From contig NZ_JAKZKX010000027.1 of assembly GCF_022808715.1 (NCBI RefSeq), positions 1 through 45,086 of the forward strand: DNA of 45,086 nucleotides, written 5' to 3'. This document shows positions 8,019 to 16,231 of this stretch, piece after piece (position 1 is the first letter of the stretch; the number at the start of each line of letters is the position of its first letter). The translations under genes were made by a program, and so were the position numbers. Under the pieces are notes generated by a model. It ran no database searches. It worked only from the letters and a program-made list of their open reading frames with translations, and was not told the origin of the DNA. This stretch comes from Fundidesulfovibrio agrisoli (GTDB lineage: Bacteria > Desulfobacterota > Desulfovibrionia > Desulfovibrionales > Desulfovibrionaceae).

Positions 8019-11000
8019 GCCTCCCGGATGGCGGCCAGCAGGACCTCCTTCTCCACCGGCTTCGAGATGTAGCCGTTCATGCCCGCCTCGAGGCACTTCT
8101 CCCTGTCGCCCTGCATGGCGTAGGCCGTCATGGCCACTATGGGCACCAAGGCCTTCGCGCCCAGCGACGTGTCCGCCCGGATGGCCCGTGTGGCCTCGAG
8201 GCCGTCCATCACCGGCATCTGCACGTCCATGAGGATCAGGTCGAAGTCCTGCTCGCGGAAAAGGTCCAAGGCCTGCGCGCCGTCCGCCGCACGCCGGACC
8301 TGGTGCCCGCACTTCTCCAGGATGCGCCTGCCCGCCATGGCGTTCACGGCGTCGTCCTCCGCCAGCAGGATGCGCAGGGGCCGCCCCCCGGCCGGGGCAT
8401 TGGGCCGGGCCTGGGCCATTGGCCCCGGCGTTGCGCCGCTTGGGAGCCCGAACGGCAGGCTGAGGGTGATGGAAGTCCCCTCCGGCCCGGAATTGTCGAT
8501 GCACATCTCCCCCTTGAGCAGGCCCGTGAGCTTGCGGGCGATGGTCAGGCCCAGCCCGGCCCCCTGGAAGCTGCGCGAGTAGGAGGCCTCGGCCTGCGTG
8601 AAGGGTTCGAGGATGTGCTCGAGCTCGGCGTCCGGGATGCCGATGCCCGTGTCGCTCACCGTGAACAGCACGCGGGGCTCCCCGCCCGGCCCGGACGGCA
8701 GGGGGGACGCCTCCACCAGCACCCGGCCTTTCGAAGTGAATTTGATGGCGTTGCCCACCAGGTTGAAGAGGATCTGGAGCAGCCTGTTCTCGTCGCCCAC
8801 CAGTGTTCGCGGGAGTCGCTCGTCGAGCCGTATCTCCAGGGCGAGGTTCTTTTCCCGGGCGGCCACGCCGAAGAGCTCTAGCAGGGTGTCGCCGATCAGG
8901 GATGTCTTGAACTCAGTCACCCGTATGGCGAGCTTGTGGGCCTCGATGCGGGAGAGGTCCAGGATGTCGGTGAGCAGGCTGGCCAGCCGCAGGGAGGCCT
9001 TGGTGGCGGCCTGGTGGTATTCCCGCTGCTGGGGGTCCAGCTCGCCCATGTCCATGAGCTGGAGCATGCCGATGATGCCGTTGAGCGGGGTGCGTATCTC
9101 GTGGCTCATGTTGGCCAGGAATTCGCTCTTGGCCTTGCTGGCAGCCTCGGCCCTGTCCTTCATCTCGATGAGTTCGGCCTCCGCCCGCTTGCGGGCGGTG
9201 ATGTCGCGCGCGATGGTCGAGATCCCCGTGACGTTGCCCTGCCGGTCCATGATGGGGGAGACGGATACGGAAACATCCACGGGGGAGCCGTCTTTGCGCA
9301 GGCGCACGGTGTCGAACGGCGGGATCGCTTCGCCGGTGCGGGCGCGGGCCATGATGTCCGCTTCCGTGGCGGCCAGTTCGGGCGGGAAGAGCCTGAGCGC
9401 CGACCGGCCCAGGATCTCCCGCGCCGGGTGCCCGAATATCTTCTCCGCGCCCGAGTTCCAGGTGAGGATCACGCCGTCCAGGGATTTGCCGATGATGGCC
9501 TCGTCCGTGGACTCGACGATGGCCGCCAGCCTGGCCTGCTCCTCCTGGATTTTCAGCCTGCCGCTGACGAGCAGGGCCACCCTGGCCTGGAGCTCCGCCA
9601 CCGAGAAGGGCTTGGCGATGTAGTCCTGCACGCCGCTGCGCAGCATTTTCTCCCGCAGGGCCTCGTCCGCCTTGGCTGTGAGCATGACGATGGGGGTGTC
9701 CGCCGTCTCGGGGCGCCGCCGCAAGGCCAGGGCCATCTCGTCCCCGCTCATCTTCGGGATCATCACGTCCGCCAGGACGATGTCCGGCTGGAGCTCCAAG
9801 GCCTTGGCCAGGCCCTCCTCCCCGTCGAAGGCGTTGACCACCCGGTAGCGCCGCTCCAGGGCGGAGGTGATGAACCTGTTCATGTCCGGGTTGTCCTCCA
9901 CCACCAGCACGACCGGGGCGTGCGGATCGGCGGGGCAGGCGTCCTGGGCGGGGGGGATCGGCTCCGGCGTGAATCCGCCCCAGTTGAGGCGGAACATGTC
10001 CTCGTCGATGTTCTGGGGGTCGGCGTCGAAAATGGTGCCGGCCGGCGCGGTCAGGGGCATCTCCAGCATGAAGGCCGCGCCGCCGCCCGGGGCGTTGGCC
10101 GCATGCACCCGCCCGCCGTGCAGTTCCGCGAATTCCTTGACGATGACGAGGCCCAGGCCCGTGCCGCCGTGCTTGCGCGTGGCGCCATCGTCCACCTGGC
10201 GGAAACGTTCGAACACGGCCTGGAGCATGTGCTCGGGGATGCCGGGGCCGTTGTCGCGCACGGTGAGAGCGGCGCGGCCGGCCTCCACGGTCAGGCTCAC
10301 GCGGATTTCGCCGCCGTCAGGGGTGAACTTGAAGGCGTTGGAGAGCAGGTTCAGCAGAATCCGCTGCACCTTGTCGGAGTCCATCTCGCAGGGCAGGTGC
10401 GCCGGAGTCTCGATGTGGAAGGCGACGCCCCGCACGCTGGCCAGGGATTCGAAGTGCGAACACATGACCCGGGTGAGGTAGGCCAGGTCGAAGCGGGAGT
10501 AGCGCATGGCCATGCGCTTGGCCTCCAGCTTGGCCACGTCCAGCAGGTCCGTGACGTGGCGCTGGAGCAGGCTGGCGTTGCGCCTGATGACCTCCAGGTT
10601 GTGGCGGGTCCTGTCGTCGAGGGAGCCGGAGGCCAGGCTCTGCTCCGTGGGCCCGAGGATGAGGGCCAGGGGGGTGCGCAGCTCGTGGCTGACGTTGGCG
10701 AAGAAATTTGTCTTGAGCCGGTCGAGCTCGCGGGTCTTCTCGTAGAGCGCGGTGATCTGGTTCTTGGCCTCAAGGGACTCGCGCAGGGAGTCCTCGGCCT
10801 GCAATCTGGCGCGGCGCAGCCGTTCCTGGCTGTCGCTGAACAGCGCGCCCATGACCAGGAACAGCAGCACCGAGTAGAAATTGCCCGGTGAGGTGATGGT
10901 CCAGGAGAAGCGCGTGGGCATGAACGCATACCACACGATGACGGCGGAGATCAGGGTGGAGGCCAGTCCGCCGTGCAGGCCGCCGATGCGGGCGCTGAAG

Positions 11001-11170
11001 AACACGGCGGGGAAGAACAGGAACCAGACGAAGGGGTCGATATATTGCCAGAAGGCCAACTGCACCGCGAACGCCAGGAAGGGCAGCAACACGGCCAGCA
11101 ACAGGTTCCTGAGTGGTTCGGTGCGGTTGGTGTCCAAGGCGGGGCCTCCCGCAGTGGCGTTCTCTTTCAT
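8006..11170 (-). CDS. Membrane hybrid histidine kinase with two kinase cores and two receivers
   Basis: The 1054-residue protein has hydrophobic segments in about residues 20-115, resembling the DUF4118/KdpD-type membrane sensor. It then runs HisKA (ANVSHELRTP, His162), HATPase (DNGPGIP, GGTGLG), receiver 1 (Asp468 in ADVMIP), PAS (about 546-660), a second HisKA (ANMSHEIRTP, His690), a second HATPase and receiver 2 (Asp982 in MDVQMPVMDG). All four phospho-acceptor residues are present. It is an orphan: no response regulator or HPt gene adjoins it. The duplicated core suggests an internal phosphorelay or integration of two inputs. The start lacks a strong ribosome-binding site and could be slightly misplaced. 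Confidence 0.88.
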   Translation of the reverse strand: MKENATAGGPALDTNRTEPLRNLLLAVLLPFLAFAVQLAFWQYIDPFVWFLFFPAVFFSARIGGLHGGLASTLISAVIVWYAFMPTRFSWTITSPGNFYSVLLFLVMGALFSDSQERLRRARLQAEDSLRESLEAKNQITALYEKTRELDRLKTNFFANVSHELRTPLALILGPTEQSLASGSLDDRTRHNLEVIRRNASLLQRHVTDLLDVAKLEAKRMAMRYSRFDLAYLTRVMCSHFESLASVRGVAFHIETPAHLPCEMDSDKVQRILLNLLSNAFKFTPDGGEIRVSLTVEAGRAALTVRDNGPGIPEHMLQAVFERFRQVDDGATRKHGGTGLGLVIVKEFAELHGGRVHAANAPGGGAAFMLEMPLTAPAGTIFDADPQNIDEDMFRLNWGGFTPEPIPPAQDACPADPHAPVVLVVEDNPDMNRFITSALERRYRVVNAFDGEEGLAKALELQPDIVLADVMIPKMSGDEMALALRRRPETADTPIVMLTAKADEALREKMLRSGVQDYIAKPFSVAELQARVALLVSGRLKIQEEQARLAAIVESTDEAIIGKSLDGVILTWNSGAEKIFGHPAREILGRSALRLFPPELAATEADIMARARTGEAIPPFDTVRLRKDGSPVDVSVSVSPIMDRQGNVTGISTIARDITARKRAEAELIEMKDRAEAASKAKSEFLANMSHEIRTPLNGIIGMLQLMDMGELDPQQREYHQAATKASLRLASLLTDILDLSRIEAHKLAIRVTEFKTSLIGDTLLELFGVAAREKNLALEIRLDERLPRTLVGDENRLLQILFNLVGNAIKFTSKGRVLVEASPLPSGPGGEPRVLFTVSDTGIGIPDAELEHILEPFTQAEASYSRSFQGAGLGLTIARKLTGLLKGEMCIDNSGPEGTSITLSLPFGLPSGATPGPMAQARPNAPAGGRPLRILLAEDDAVNAMAGRRILEKCGHQVRRAADGAQALDLFREQDFDLILMDVQMPVMDGLEATRAIRADTSLGAKALVPIVAMTAYAMQGDREKCLEAGMNGYISKPVEKEVLLAAIREATGA

Positions 11171-11426
11171 TGGAGCGTGCCCGCGGCCACGCCCGCCGCA
11201 TGTGACCGGGAAACGTCACGGTTCTTTTTAAGCTGTTTGTTATGGTGGCATCAGAACGGTAACTTTGCAAGATCTTCAGGGATTGAAGTTGTGAAGCGCA
11301 CGTTTCAGGCGTATCTGGCGACGCAATTCACTCCTTCGCGGTATGTTTTGTGTCGGGTTGCTCAGTGCCATGGGGCGATTTTTTGGCGGTAATTAACAGT
11401 TTTGTCGTCTGGGTGGCGTGGTGCAC

Positions 11427-11455
11427 AACAGTATGCTCCGGCACGGCATACTGTT
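11427..11455. promoter_or_regulatory. Inverted repeat, operator-like or RNA hairpin
   Basis: Perfect 10-bp arms AACAGTATGC and GCATACTGTT are separated by 9 nt. The size suits a dimeric repressor site, or the top of a structured RNA, since another long-range stem starts 3 nt later. Confidence 0.5.
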
Positions 11456-11578
11456 GGAGTGGCGCTGCGCCGGGATTTCGCCGCAAACCAAGAGGGATTT
11501 TCCCGCTCCGCCACTGCGCACAGGCCGCCCCTTCCGCCGGTACACACGCAAGGCGTTCGCGGCTGTAACCTTACGGGG

Positions 11579-11601
11579 CCGCAGGGCGACTTCCCCTGCG
11601 G
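11579..11601. repeat. 8-bp hairpin CCGCAGGG/CCCTGCGG
   Basis: A perfect stem with a 7-nt loop lies in the structured non-coding region. No U-run follows, so it is not a conventional terminator. Confidence 0.45.
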
Positions 11602-11803
11602 ATGCATAGCCCGGGGGCCGTTTATGCGGCGGCCTTCGGCCCGCGGCGGACGGCGCACTACCAGGGTGCCCGCCCGCCGCGAGCGCCGGCCTCGGCCCTT
11701 CCGACACGCGGCCCGCCCGGAAGGGCGCCTGGCCCGCGACGGCTGACGATCCCCGTCATTTCCCGGGCAATCCGTTGCCCACGTCACCTTCCCACTAGAG
11801 GGC

Positions 11804-11830
11804 GGTTCAGGCGACGATATCGTCTGAACC
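11804..11830. promoter_or_regulatory. Inverted repeat with central ATAT
   Basis: GGTTCAG pairs with CTGAACC, and inside it ACGAT pairs with ATCGT, with a three-base bulge on one side. As DNA it resembles an operator; as RNA, a stem. It lies about 140 nt upstream of the proposed multicopper oxidase promoter. Confidence 0.45.
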
Positions 11831-11969
11831 TGCCACACAAAAACCGCCGCCTCCCGGCCCGCAGCGGAGGCACGCTCTCCGCAGGCACCGCCAGCCGGCA
11901 GGAATGTCTGGGAATATTGTTTCCGGAGATGAAACCTATTGCCGGATATGTCGATTGTGAGAATTTTTC

Positions 11970-11998
11970 TTGACCAAGACTGGATTTCTAGGAATATC
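11970..11998 (+). promoter_or_regulatory. Candidate sigma-70 promoter for the multicopper oxidase operon
   Basis: TTGACC (11970-11975) and AATATC (11993-11998) are 17 nt apart; TATCTT two bases later is an alternative -10. The start site would lie about 90 nt before the gene. This is by-eye consensus only. Confidence 0.4.
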
Positions 11999-12097
11999 TT
12001 TATAAGTCCGCCCTCGCCCAGGGTGACATCTGCTTTCGATGCAGTGGGGGATTTGCCGTTTTGCAGAGAAGAGCGGGATCAAACGGAGGACGTCTTC

Positions 12098-14395
12098 ATG
12101 CGGCACCATTTTTGTGTGTTCCTTAAATCGGCTGTGGCCACCGTCCTGCTCCTTGCGGCGACGGCGCTTCCCTGGAACGTGGATCAAAACGGGATCGGCA
12201 CCACAAAGGCGTACGGGTTCGCCCAGAGCCCCATCCTGAGCAAGTTCGTGGACCCGTTGCCCTCGATCCCCATCGCAACCCCTGACCCGGGGCAACCTTA
12301 CGGGCCCAACTGCGACTATTACGTCATCGGCATCCAGCAGTACTCGATGGTCATGCACAGCGAGATGCCGCTGGGCACCAAGCTGCGCGGCTACGTGGAC
12401 CTGACCACCAACCCGGTCAACACCCCCAGCTTCGGCGGCCCGCTGATCGTGGCCCAGAAGGGCAGGCCGGTGCGCATCAAATACATCAACCAGTTGCCGC
12501 AGGATAATTTCTTCCTCCCGCTGGACACCACGCTCATGGGCGGCATGCTGCCCCAGAACGCCGTTTCCGTGCACCTGCACGGCGGCTTCACCCCCTGGAT
12601 CAGCGACGGCACGCCCTTCCAGTGGTTCACCCCGAGCGGACAGACCGGCCCGAGCTACAGCAACGTGCCGGACATGCCCACGCCCAACCCCGGCGAGGAG
12701 ACGGTCTACTACTCCAACGACCAGAGCGCCCGCCTGCTGTGGTACCACGACCACTTCGTGGCCATGACCCGCGTCAACCCCTACGTCGGGCTGGCCGCCG
12801 GATACTTGATTACGGACAGCGAGGAGCAGGCCCTCATCAACAACAATACCCTGCCCGGCTACGGCGTGCCCCTGATCATCCAGGACAAGAGCTTCGTGGC
12901 CGCCGACATCGCCACGCAGGACCCCACCTGGGCAGCCAACCCCGACTGGGGCCAGACCGTGGGCTCCCTGTGGTATCCGCACATCTACGAGGTCAACCAG
13001 GACGCGGCCACTGGCGCACCCGTGCCCTCCGGCCGGGTGGATTACGGCAAATGGGTCTATCCGCCAGTGCAGAACGTGACGGAGCCGCTGCCCACGCCTT
13101 CGTGCGTGCCCGAGTTCTTCGCCGACACCCCGGTGATCAACGGCAAGGCCTACCCCTACCAGGCGGTCAGGCCCCAGGTGTACCGCTTCAGGGTTCTCAA
13201 CGGCTCCAACGCCCGCAACTATAACCTGCAGCTCTACTTCGAGCAGCCGGGCGACAACGGCGAGCCCGTGCTGCCCGCAACTCCGGTGACGCCGCTGGTA
13301 ACCGCCCCCCCGACAATCCTGCAGATCGGCAACGAGGGCGGGTTCCTGCCCGCCTACACGGAGCTCAACACCAACCCGCCAGCCCAGTGGGACGGCATCC
13401 ACTACAACCTCTGGCTGGCCCCGGCGGAGCGCGCGGACGTTCTCATCGACTTCTCCGGCCTGCCCGACGGAACCCGGCTGATCCTCTATAACGACATGGC
13501 CGCGCCCGCCCCGGGCGGCGATCCCCGCAACGACTACTTCACCGGCGACCCCAACTTCTCGTCCACCGGCCCCGGCGCCCTAAGCATGGGCGGCGCGCCC
13601 ACCACCCTGATTGGCAAGGGGCCCAACACCCGCACCCTGATGGAGTTCCGGGTGGACAGCAACGCCCCCGATCCGGCGTTCAACACCAGCCTGGCCACCA
13701 TCAAGACCCGCCTGGCCGACCCCAACACCGGCCTGCCGGGCATTTTCGCGCGCTCCCAGCCCGGGCCCATCGTGCCCCTGAACACCGCGGTCAACAACCG
13801 CTCCGCCACCGTGGGCGGGCTGCCCAACCAGATCAAGACCCTCAACGAGGACTTCGACGACTACGGCCGCCTGATCCAGAAGATCGGCACGGCCCAGTAC
13901 CACCTGAACAACCAGGGCATGTACATCCAGGGCTTCGGCTACGATGAGAAGGTCACCGAGACGGGCATGGCCGGGGCCAAGCAGGTCTGGACCGTGGTCA
14001 ACAACACGGGCGACGTGCACCCCATCCACTTCCACCTGTTCAACGTGCAGGTGGTGGCCAGGACGGACTGGGCCGGAAACAGCCTGCCCGTGGACCCCAA
14101 CGAACAGGGCTGGAAGGAGACCGTGAGGATGTTCCCCGGCACCAACACCACCGTGGCCCTGAAGCTGGACCTGCCCAAGACGCCCTTCCCGGTGAAGGAC
14201 AGCGTCCGGCCGCGCAACGGGGCCATGCCCTTCGACGCGGTCATGAACCCCCTGGTGAACTTCGGGCACGAGTACGTGTGGCACTGCCACATCCTGGAGC
14301 ACGAAGAGCACGACATGATGCGCCCGCTCTCTGTGTATCAGGTGCGCGTCCTGCCGGGCATCTTCTCGCTTCTGGGGTTGCTGCAGACCAACTAG
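12098..14395 (+). CDS. Secreted multicopper oxidase
   Basis: The ATG at 12098 follows AACGGAGGA and opens a hydrophobic Sec-type signal. All four copper-binding motifs are intact in this 765-residue, three-cupredoxin protein: HLHGG (His159, His161), WYHDH (His217, His219), HPIHFH (His641, His644, His646) and HCHILEHEEHDMM (His729 to Met741, including the type-1 Cys730 and a Met ligand). It is therefore probably an active CotA/bilirubin-oxidase-like enzyme reducing O2 to water while oxidising metals or phenolics. In an anaerobe the plausible roles are copper or manganese handling, or oxygen defence (inference). A small four-cysteine secreted protein follows by 45 nt and probably shares the transcript. 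Confidence 0.9.
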   Translation: MRHHFCVFLKSAVATVLLLAATALPWNVDQNGIGTTKAYGFAQSPILSKFVDPLPSIPIATPDPGQPYGPNCDYYVIGIQQYSMVMHSEMPLGTKLRGYVDLTTNPVNTPSFGGPLIVAQKGRPVRIKYINQLPQDNFFLPLDTTLMGGMLPQNAVSVHLHGGFTPWISDGTPFQWFTPSGQTGPSYSNVPDMPTPNPGEETVYYSNDQSARLLWYHDHFVAMTRVNPYVGLAAGYLITDSEEQALINNNTLPGYGVPLIIQDKSFVAADIATQDPTWAANPDWGQTVGSLWYPHIYEVNQDAATGAPVPSGRVDYGKWVYPPVQNVTEPLPTPSCVPEFFADTPVINGKAYPYQAVRPQVYRFRVLNGSNARNYNLQLYFEQPGDNGEPVLPATPVTPLVTAPPTILQIGNEGGFLPAYTELNTNPPAQWDGIHYNLWLAPAERADVLIDFSGLPDGTRLILYNDMAAPAPGGDPRNDYFTGDPNFSSTGPGALSMGGAPTTLIGKGPNTRTLMEFRVDSNAPDPAFNTSLATIKTRLADPNTGLPGIFARSQPGPIVPLNTAVNNRSATVGGLPNQIKTLNEDFDDYGRLIQKIGTAQYHLNNQGMYIQGFGYDEKVTETGMAGAKQVWTVVNNTGDVHPIHFHLFNVQVVARTDWAGNSLPVDPNEQGWKETVRMFPGTNTTVALKLDLPKTPFPVKDSVRPRNGAMPFDAVMNPLVNFGHEYVWHCHILEHEEHDMMRPLSVYQVRVLPGIFSLLGLLQTN

Positions 14396-14440
14396 CGCAT
14401 GAAGCCGTGCGTAAAAACATTTGAGCGGAGGAGTCCGATC

Positions 14441-14713
14441 ATGCTGCGGACAATGAAACACTTCTGCGCGCTCGCCCTGCTGGGCGGGCTGCTGCTCGGC
14501 GCGGCGGCCGCGGGCCAGGCTCAGAGCCAGGTCCAGGCCCCGAGCCCCTATGCGGACCCGGGCTACTGCAAGAGAACCTACAGAACCTGCATGGCGACCA
14601 GCCAGGATAAGGCCCAGTGCGCCAAGGCCTACCAGAGCTGCGTGGTGAGCGCCACGAAGCAGACCAACGCGCAGGCCGCCAAGGCTGCCGCCGCGGTGAG
14701 TCCGGCGAACTGA
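14441..14713 (+). CDS. Small secreted four-cysteine protein
   Basis: The ATG at 14441 is chosen over an upstream in-frame start because GGAGGAG precedes it and a signal peptide begins there (MLRTMKHFCALALLGGLLLG). The mature part, roughly 65 residues, has cysteines in a symmetric C-X6-C-X9-C-X6-C pattern (from CKRTYRTC to CAKAYQSC), as in a helical hairpin held by two disulfides or a metal site. An alanine-rich tail follows. I do not recognise the family. Its position right after a multicopper oxidase and before a strong hairpin suggests a periplasmic partner or copper-binding accessory (inference). Confidence 0.72.
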   Translation: MLRTMKHFCALALLGGLLLGAAAAGQAQSQVQAPSPYADPGYCKRTYRTCMATSQDKAQCAKAYQSCVVSATKQTNAQAAKAAAAVSPAN

Positions 14714-14731
14714 GGTTCGGATTCACAACGT

Positions 14732-14775
14732 GAAAGGGAGGGGAATGCCCGGCGGCGGGCATTCCCCTCCCTTTC
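14732..14775. terminator. 19-bp perfect hairpin, probable bidirectional terminator
   Basis: A 19-bp perfect stem with a 6-nt GC-rich loop starts with GAAAGGGAGG and ends with CCTCCCTTTC, so its A/T ends may act as a short U-tract either way. It lies 18 nt after the four-cysteine gene. Confidence 0.7.
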
Positions 14776-15041
14776 TGCCGCGCTTCGAACCCGTTGGTGC
14801 CTGTCGGTGCAATCCTACGCTGTTGGAGGGCCGGACCGGCCCGGCCCAGGCCGGGGCGTTTACGTCAATGAAACCCCCGCACGCCGGCCCACGACATACT
14901 GTTCGAGGCCGAGGTTGCCACTCGGCGAAACATGACCATTTTTCTGGAAACCGCGAGGGCGCGAAGCGGACACCGCCAGCCCAGCCCGAGCGTCTGACGG
15001 GCGCTCACTGGGGCAATGCCCAAACGCGCCGGGGAGGAAGC

Positions 15042-15266
15042 ATGAAACGCCTGATGCTCGGCCTCTGCCTGCTGCTGTTGAGCGGCTGCGCCGTCTACAA
15101 GGACAAGGACGGCGTGACCCACTACGAGCTGCTGCCGCCAGCCCCGGCGGTCTACTACGGCCCTGATCCGTATTATGCCCCCCCGGCCTACTATTACGGG
15201 CCCTACCCGTATTACTATCAAGGGTACTACTACGGCCCCGGGCACTACCGCTGGTACTGGCGCTGA
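15042..15266 (+). CDS. Small tyrosine/proline-rich lipoprotein
   Basis: GGGGAGGAAG precedes the ATG at 15042. The 74-residue product has a lipoprotein signal (MKRLMLGLCLLLLSGC) with lipobox LSGC, so the cysteine at about residue 16 should be lipidated. The mature part is very rich in Tyr, Pro and Gly, with YYYGP-like repeats. A longer reading frame in phase adds about 100 basic residues without a ribosome-binding site, so I reject it. The role is unknown; such tails occur on small envelope proteins. It appears to be transcribed alone. Confidence 0.78.
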   Translation: MKRLMLGLCLLLLSGCAVYKDKDGVTHYELLPPAPAVYYGPDPYYAPPAYYYGPYPYYYQGYYYGPGHYRWYWR

Positions 15267-15289
15267 TCGTCCGCCGGGTGTCCCCACTG

Positions 15290-15309
15290 GCCGGACCGTG
15301 CCGGCTTTT
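15290..15309 (+). terminator. Weak intrinsic terminator after the small lipoprotein
   Basis: A 5-bp stem GCCGG/CCGGC with an ACCGTG loop is followed by TTTT, 24 nt after the stop codon. Confidence 0.45.
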
Positions 15310-15474
15310 CGATGATTCGCCCTTGTGAATCGCCATCGCCGACAGGCTGCCAGGGTAATGCGGGCGCGAAACGGGAAGTGAGCGTCGTGGCGGCGGCAAT
15401 GGTTCCGCTCCGTCCGTCGGGCACGGCGCGCCAGCTTGACCTGGCTGGGCCGTTCCGGGCGGAGGCCCCGCCGC

Positions 15475-15708
15475 TCAGGCGGGGTCGAACTTGGCCAGGA
15501 ACTCCCGCTCCTTGCGAACGCTCACGAAGGCCGGGTCGTCCCGCGGGCAGTAGACCACCACGGGCAGGCCGTCGCGCTCGTTGGTGCAATCCACGGCCCT
15601 GGCCAGCATCACGTAGAGCTTGCCGTTCTTCTTGTTGCGGTACAGCGCGGCCTCTTCCCCGGCCCAGGCCGGAAGCCCCTGGCCGCCCTTGCTCTGCGGT
15701 CCCGTCAT
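15475..15708 (-). CDS. Small DUF1653-like protein
   Basis: The ATG at 15708 follows GAAGGAGCG, a strong ribosome-binding site. The 77-residue product has YRNKKNGKLYVMLARAVDCTNERDGLPVVVYCPR, which resembles the DUF1653 pattern of a Tyr-Arg, a KLY strand and a VVVY strand. No signal peptide or membrane segment is present. The function of that family is not known to me. It stands alone, convergent with the small lipoprotein and divergent from the leader region of the two-component operon. Confidence 0.7.
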   Translation of the reverse strand: MTGPQSKGGQGLPAWAGEEAALYRNKKNGKLYVMLARAVDCTNERDGLPVVVYCPRDDPAFVSVRKEREFLAKFDPA

Positions 15709-15753
15709 GTGCGCTCCTTCTCGGGGCCGGGCGCTTTTTGTGCCCGCCGCCCC

Positions 15754-15781
15754 TGGACAGACTGAATTTCCTGACTATTTA
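15754..15781 (+). promoter_or_regulatory. Candidate sigma-70 promoter for the terminated leader RNA
   Basis: TGGACA and TATTTA are separated by 16 nt, with an A+T-rich TATTTAATAAG discriminator. It drives transcription rightward into a region with stable hairpins that ends in a strong terminator. Confidence 0.45.
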
Positions 15782-15787
15782 ATAAGC

Positions 15788-16100
15788 ATGGCAAAGGCAA
15801 CGTGGACCACCCCAACGGAGGTGAAGACCATTGGGCCAGCATCAGGACCATACCGGCGGATGACCGCGACGACCCCTCGCCTCGGCAACCGGGCGCACAG
15901 CCCACAAGGCCAGGCAAACCAGACGGAGTGACCGTCACCGGATCGCGGACCATCCATAGCGGACCGGTAAAGCCATGAAGATCCCGCCGTGGAAGGCAGC
16001 GGCGGGGCGCCACGAGGAAGGGATGCGATCCCTGAAGCGGCAGCGAATGCCTCCGAATCCAACGCCTCGTCCCCACCCAAGGGACGGGGCTTTTTTTATG
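15788..16100 (+). ncRNA. Candidate structured leader or small RNA upstream of the two-component operon
   Basis: This stretch lies between a plausible promoter and a strong terminator and has no supported gene. It can form hairpins at 15983-16006 (CCCGCCG/CGGCGGG) and 16020-16032 (GGGAT/ATCCC), followed by the terminator stem. It could be a riboswitch-type leader controlling read-through into the kinase gene 130 nt downstream, or an independent RNA. A 47-codon frame starts at 15788 without a ribosome-binding site. I could not match it to a known riboswitch class. Confidence 0.35.
16064..16097 (+). terminator. Strong intrinsic terminator ahead of the kinase gene
   Basis: GCCTCGTCCC pairs with GGGACGGGGC (one G-U pair) over a 7-nt loop, followed by seven T. 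It lies 135 nt before the histidine kinase start, with no other gene upstream on this strand for about 800 nt. Confidence 0.88.
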
Positions 16101-16231
16101 GCCTTCCGCCGCGTCTATGCGCCGCCTCGCCGGCGGCCCGCGCCGCAACATGGCTGACAAACAGGACTTCCGGGTCTATCATGGCCGAGCGCCGTTTTAC
16201 GCCATATCAAAAAGCGAGCAGGATCAGGCCC

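Larger units (their letters stand above)
11171..12097. other. Long structured non-coding region upstream of the multicopper oxidase
   Basis: About 930 nt hold no supported gene: frames on both strands are arginine/proline-rich and lack ribosome-binding sites. The stretch is rich in inverted repeats: 11427-11455, the pair 11458-11464/11509-11515, 11579-11601 and 11804-11830. It separates divergent genes and may carry promoters, operators or an untranslated RNA. A plausible promoter for the downstream gene lies near its right end. Confidence 0.5.

Noticed and set aside
11362-11838. Open frames on both strands in the structured non-coding region
   Set aside because: Arginine/proline/cysteine-rich composition, no Shine-Dalgarno, and several inverted repeats run through them. 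They were described as non-coding structure instead.
14730-15041. 100-residue N-terminal extension of the small lipoprotein frame
   Set aside because: It starts inside a 19-bp hairpin; a strong ribosome-binding site and lipoprotein signal begin at 15042.
15788-15931. 47-codon frame at the start of the terminated leader
   Set aside because: No Shine-Dalgarno and it begins almost at the predicted transcription start; a leaderless peptide is conceivable but unsupported.
15890-15990. Resemblance of GCGCACAG...GGCAAACC and GGTAAAGCC to a cyclic-di-GMP-I riboswitch
   Set aside because: The conserved blocks are broken by insertions and the GAAA tetraloop with the GGACGCAAAGCC block is not there; the stems do not fit the known architecture.
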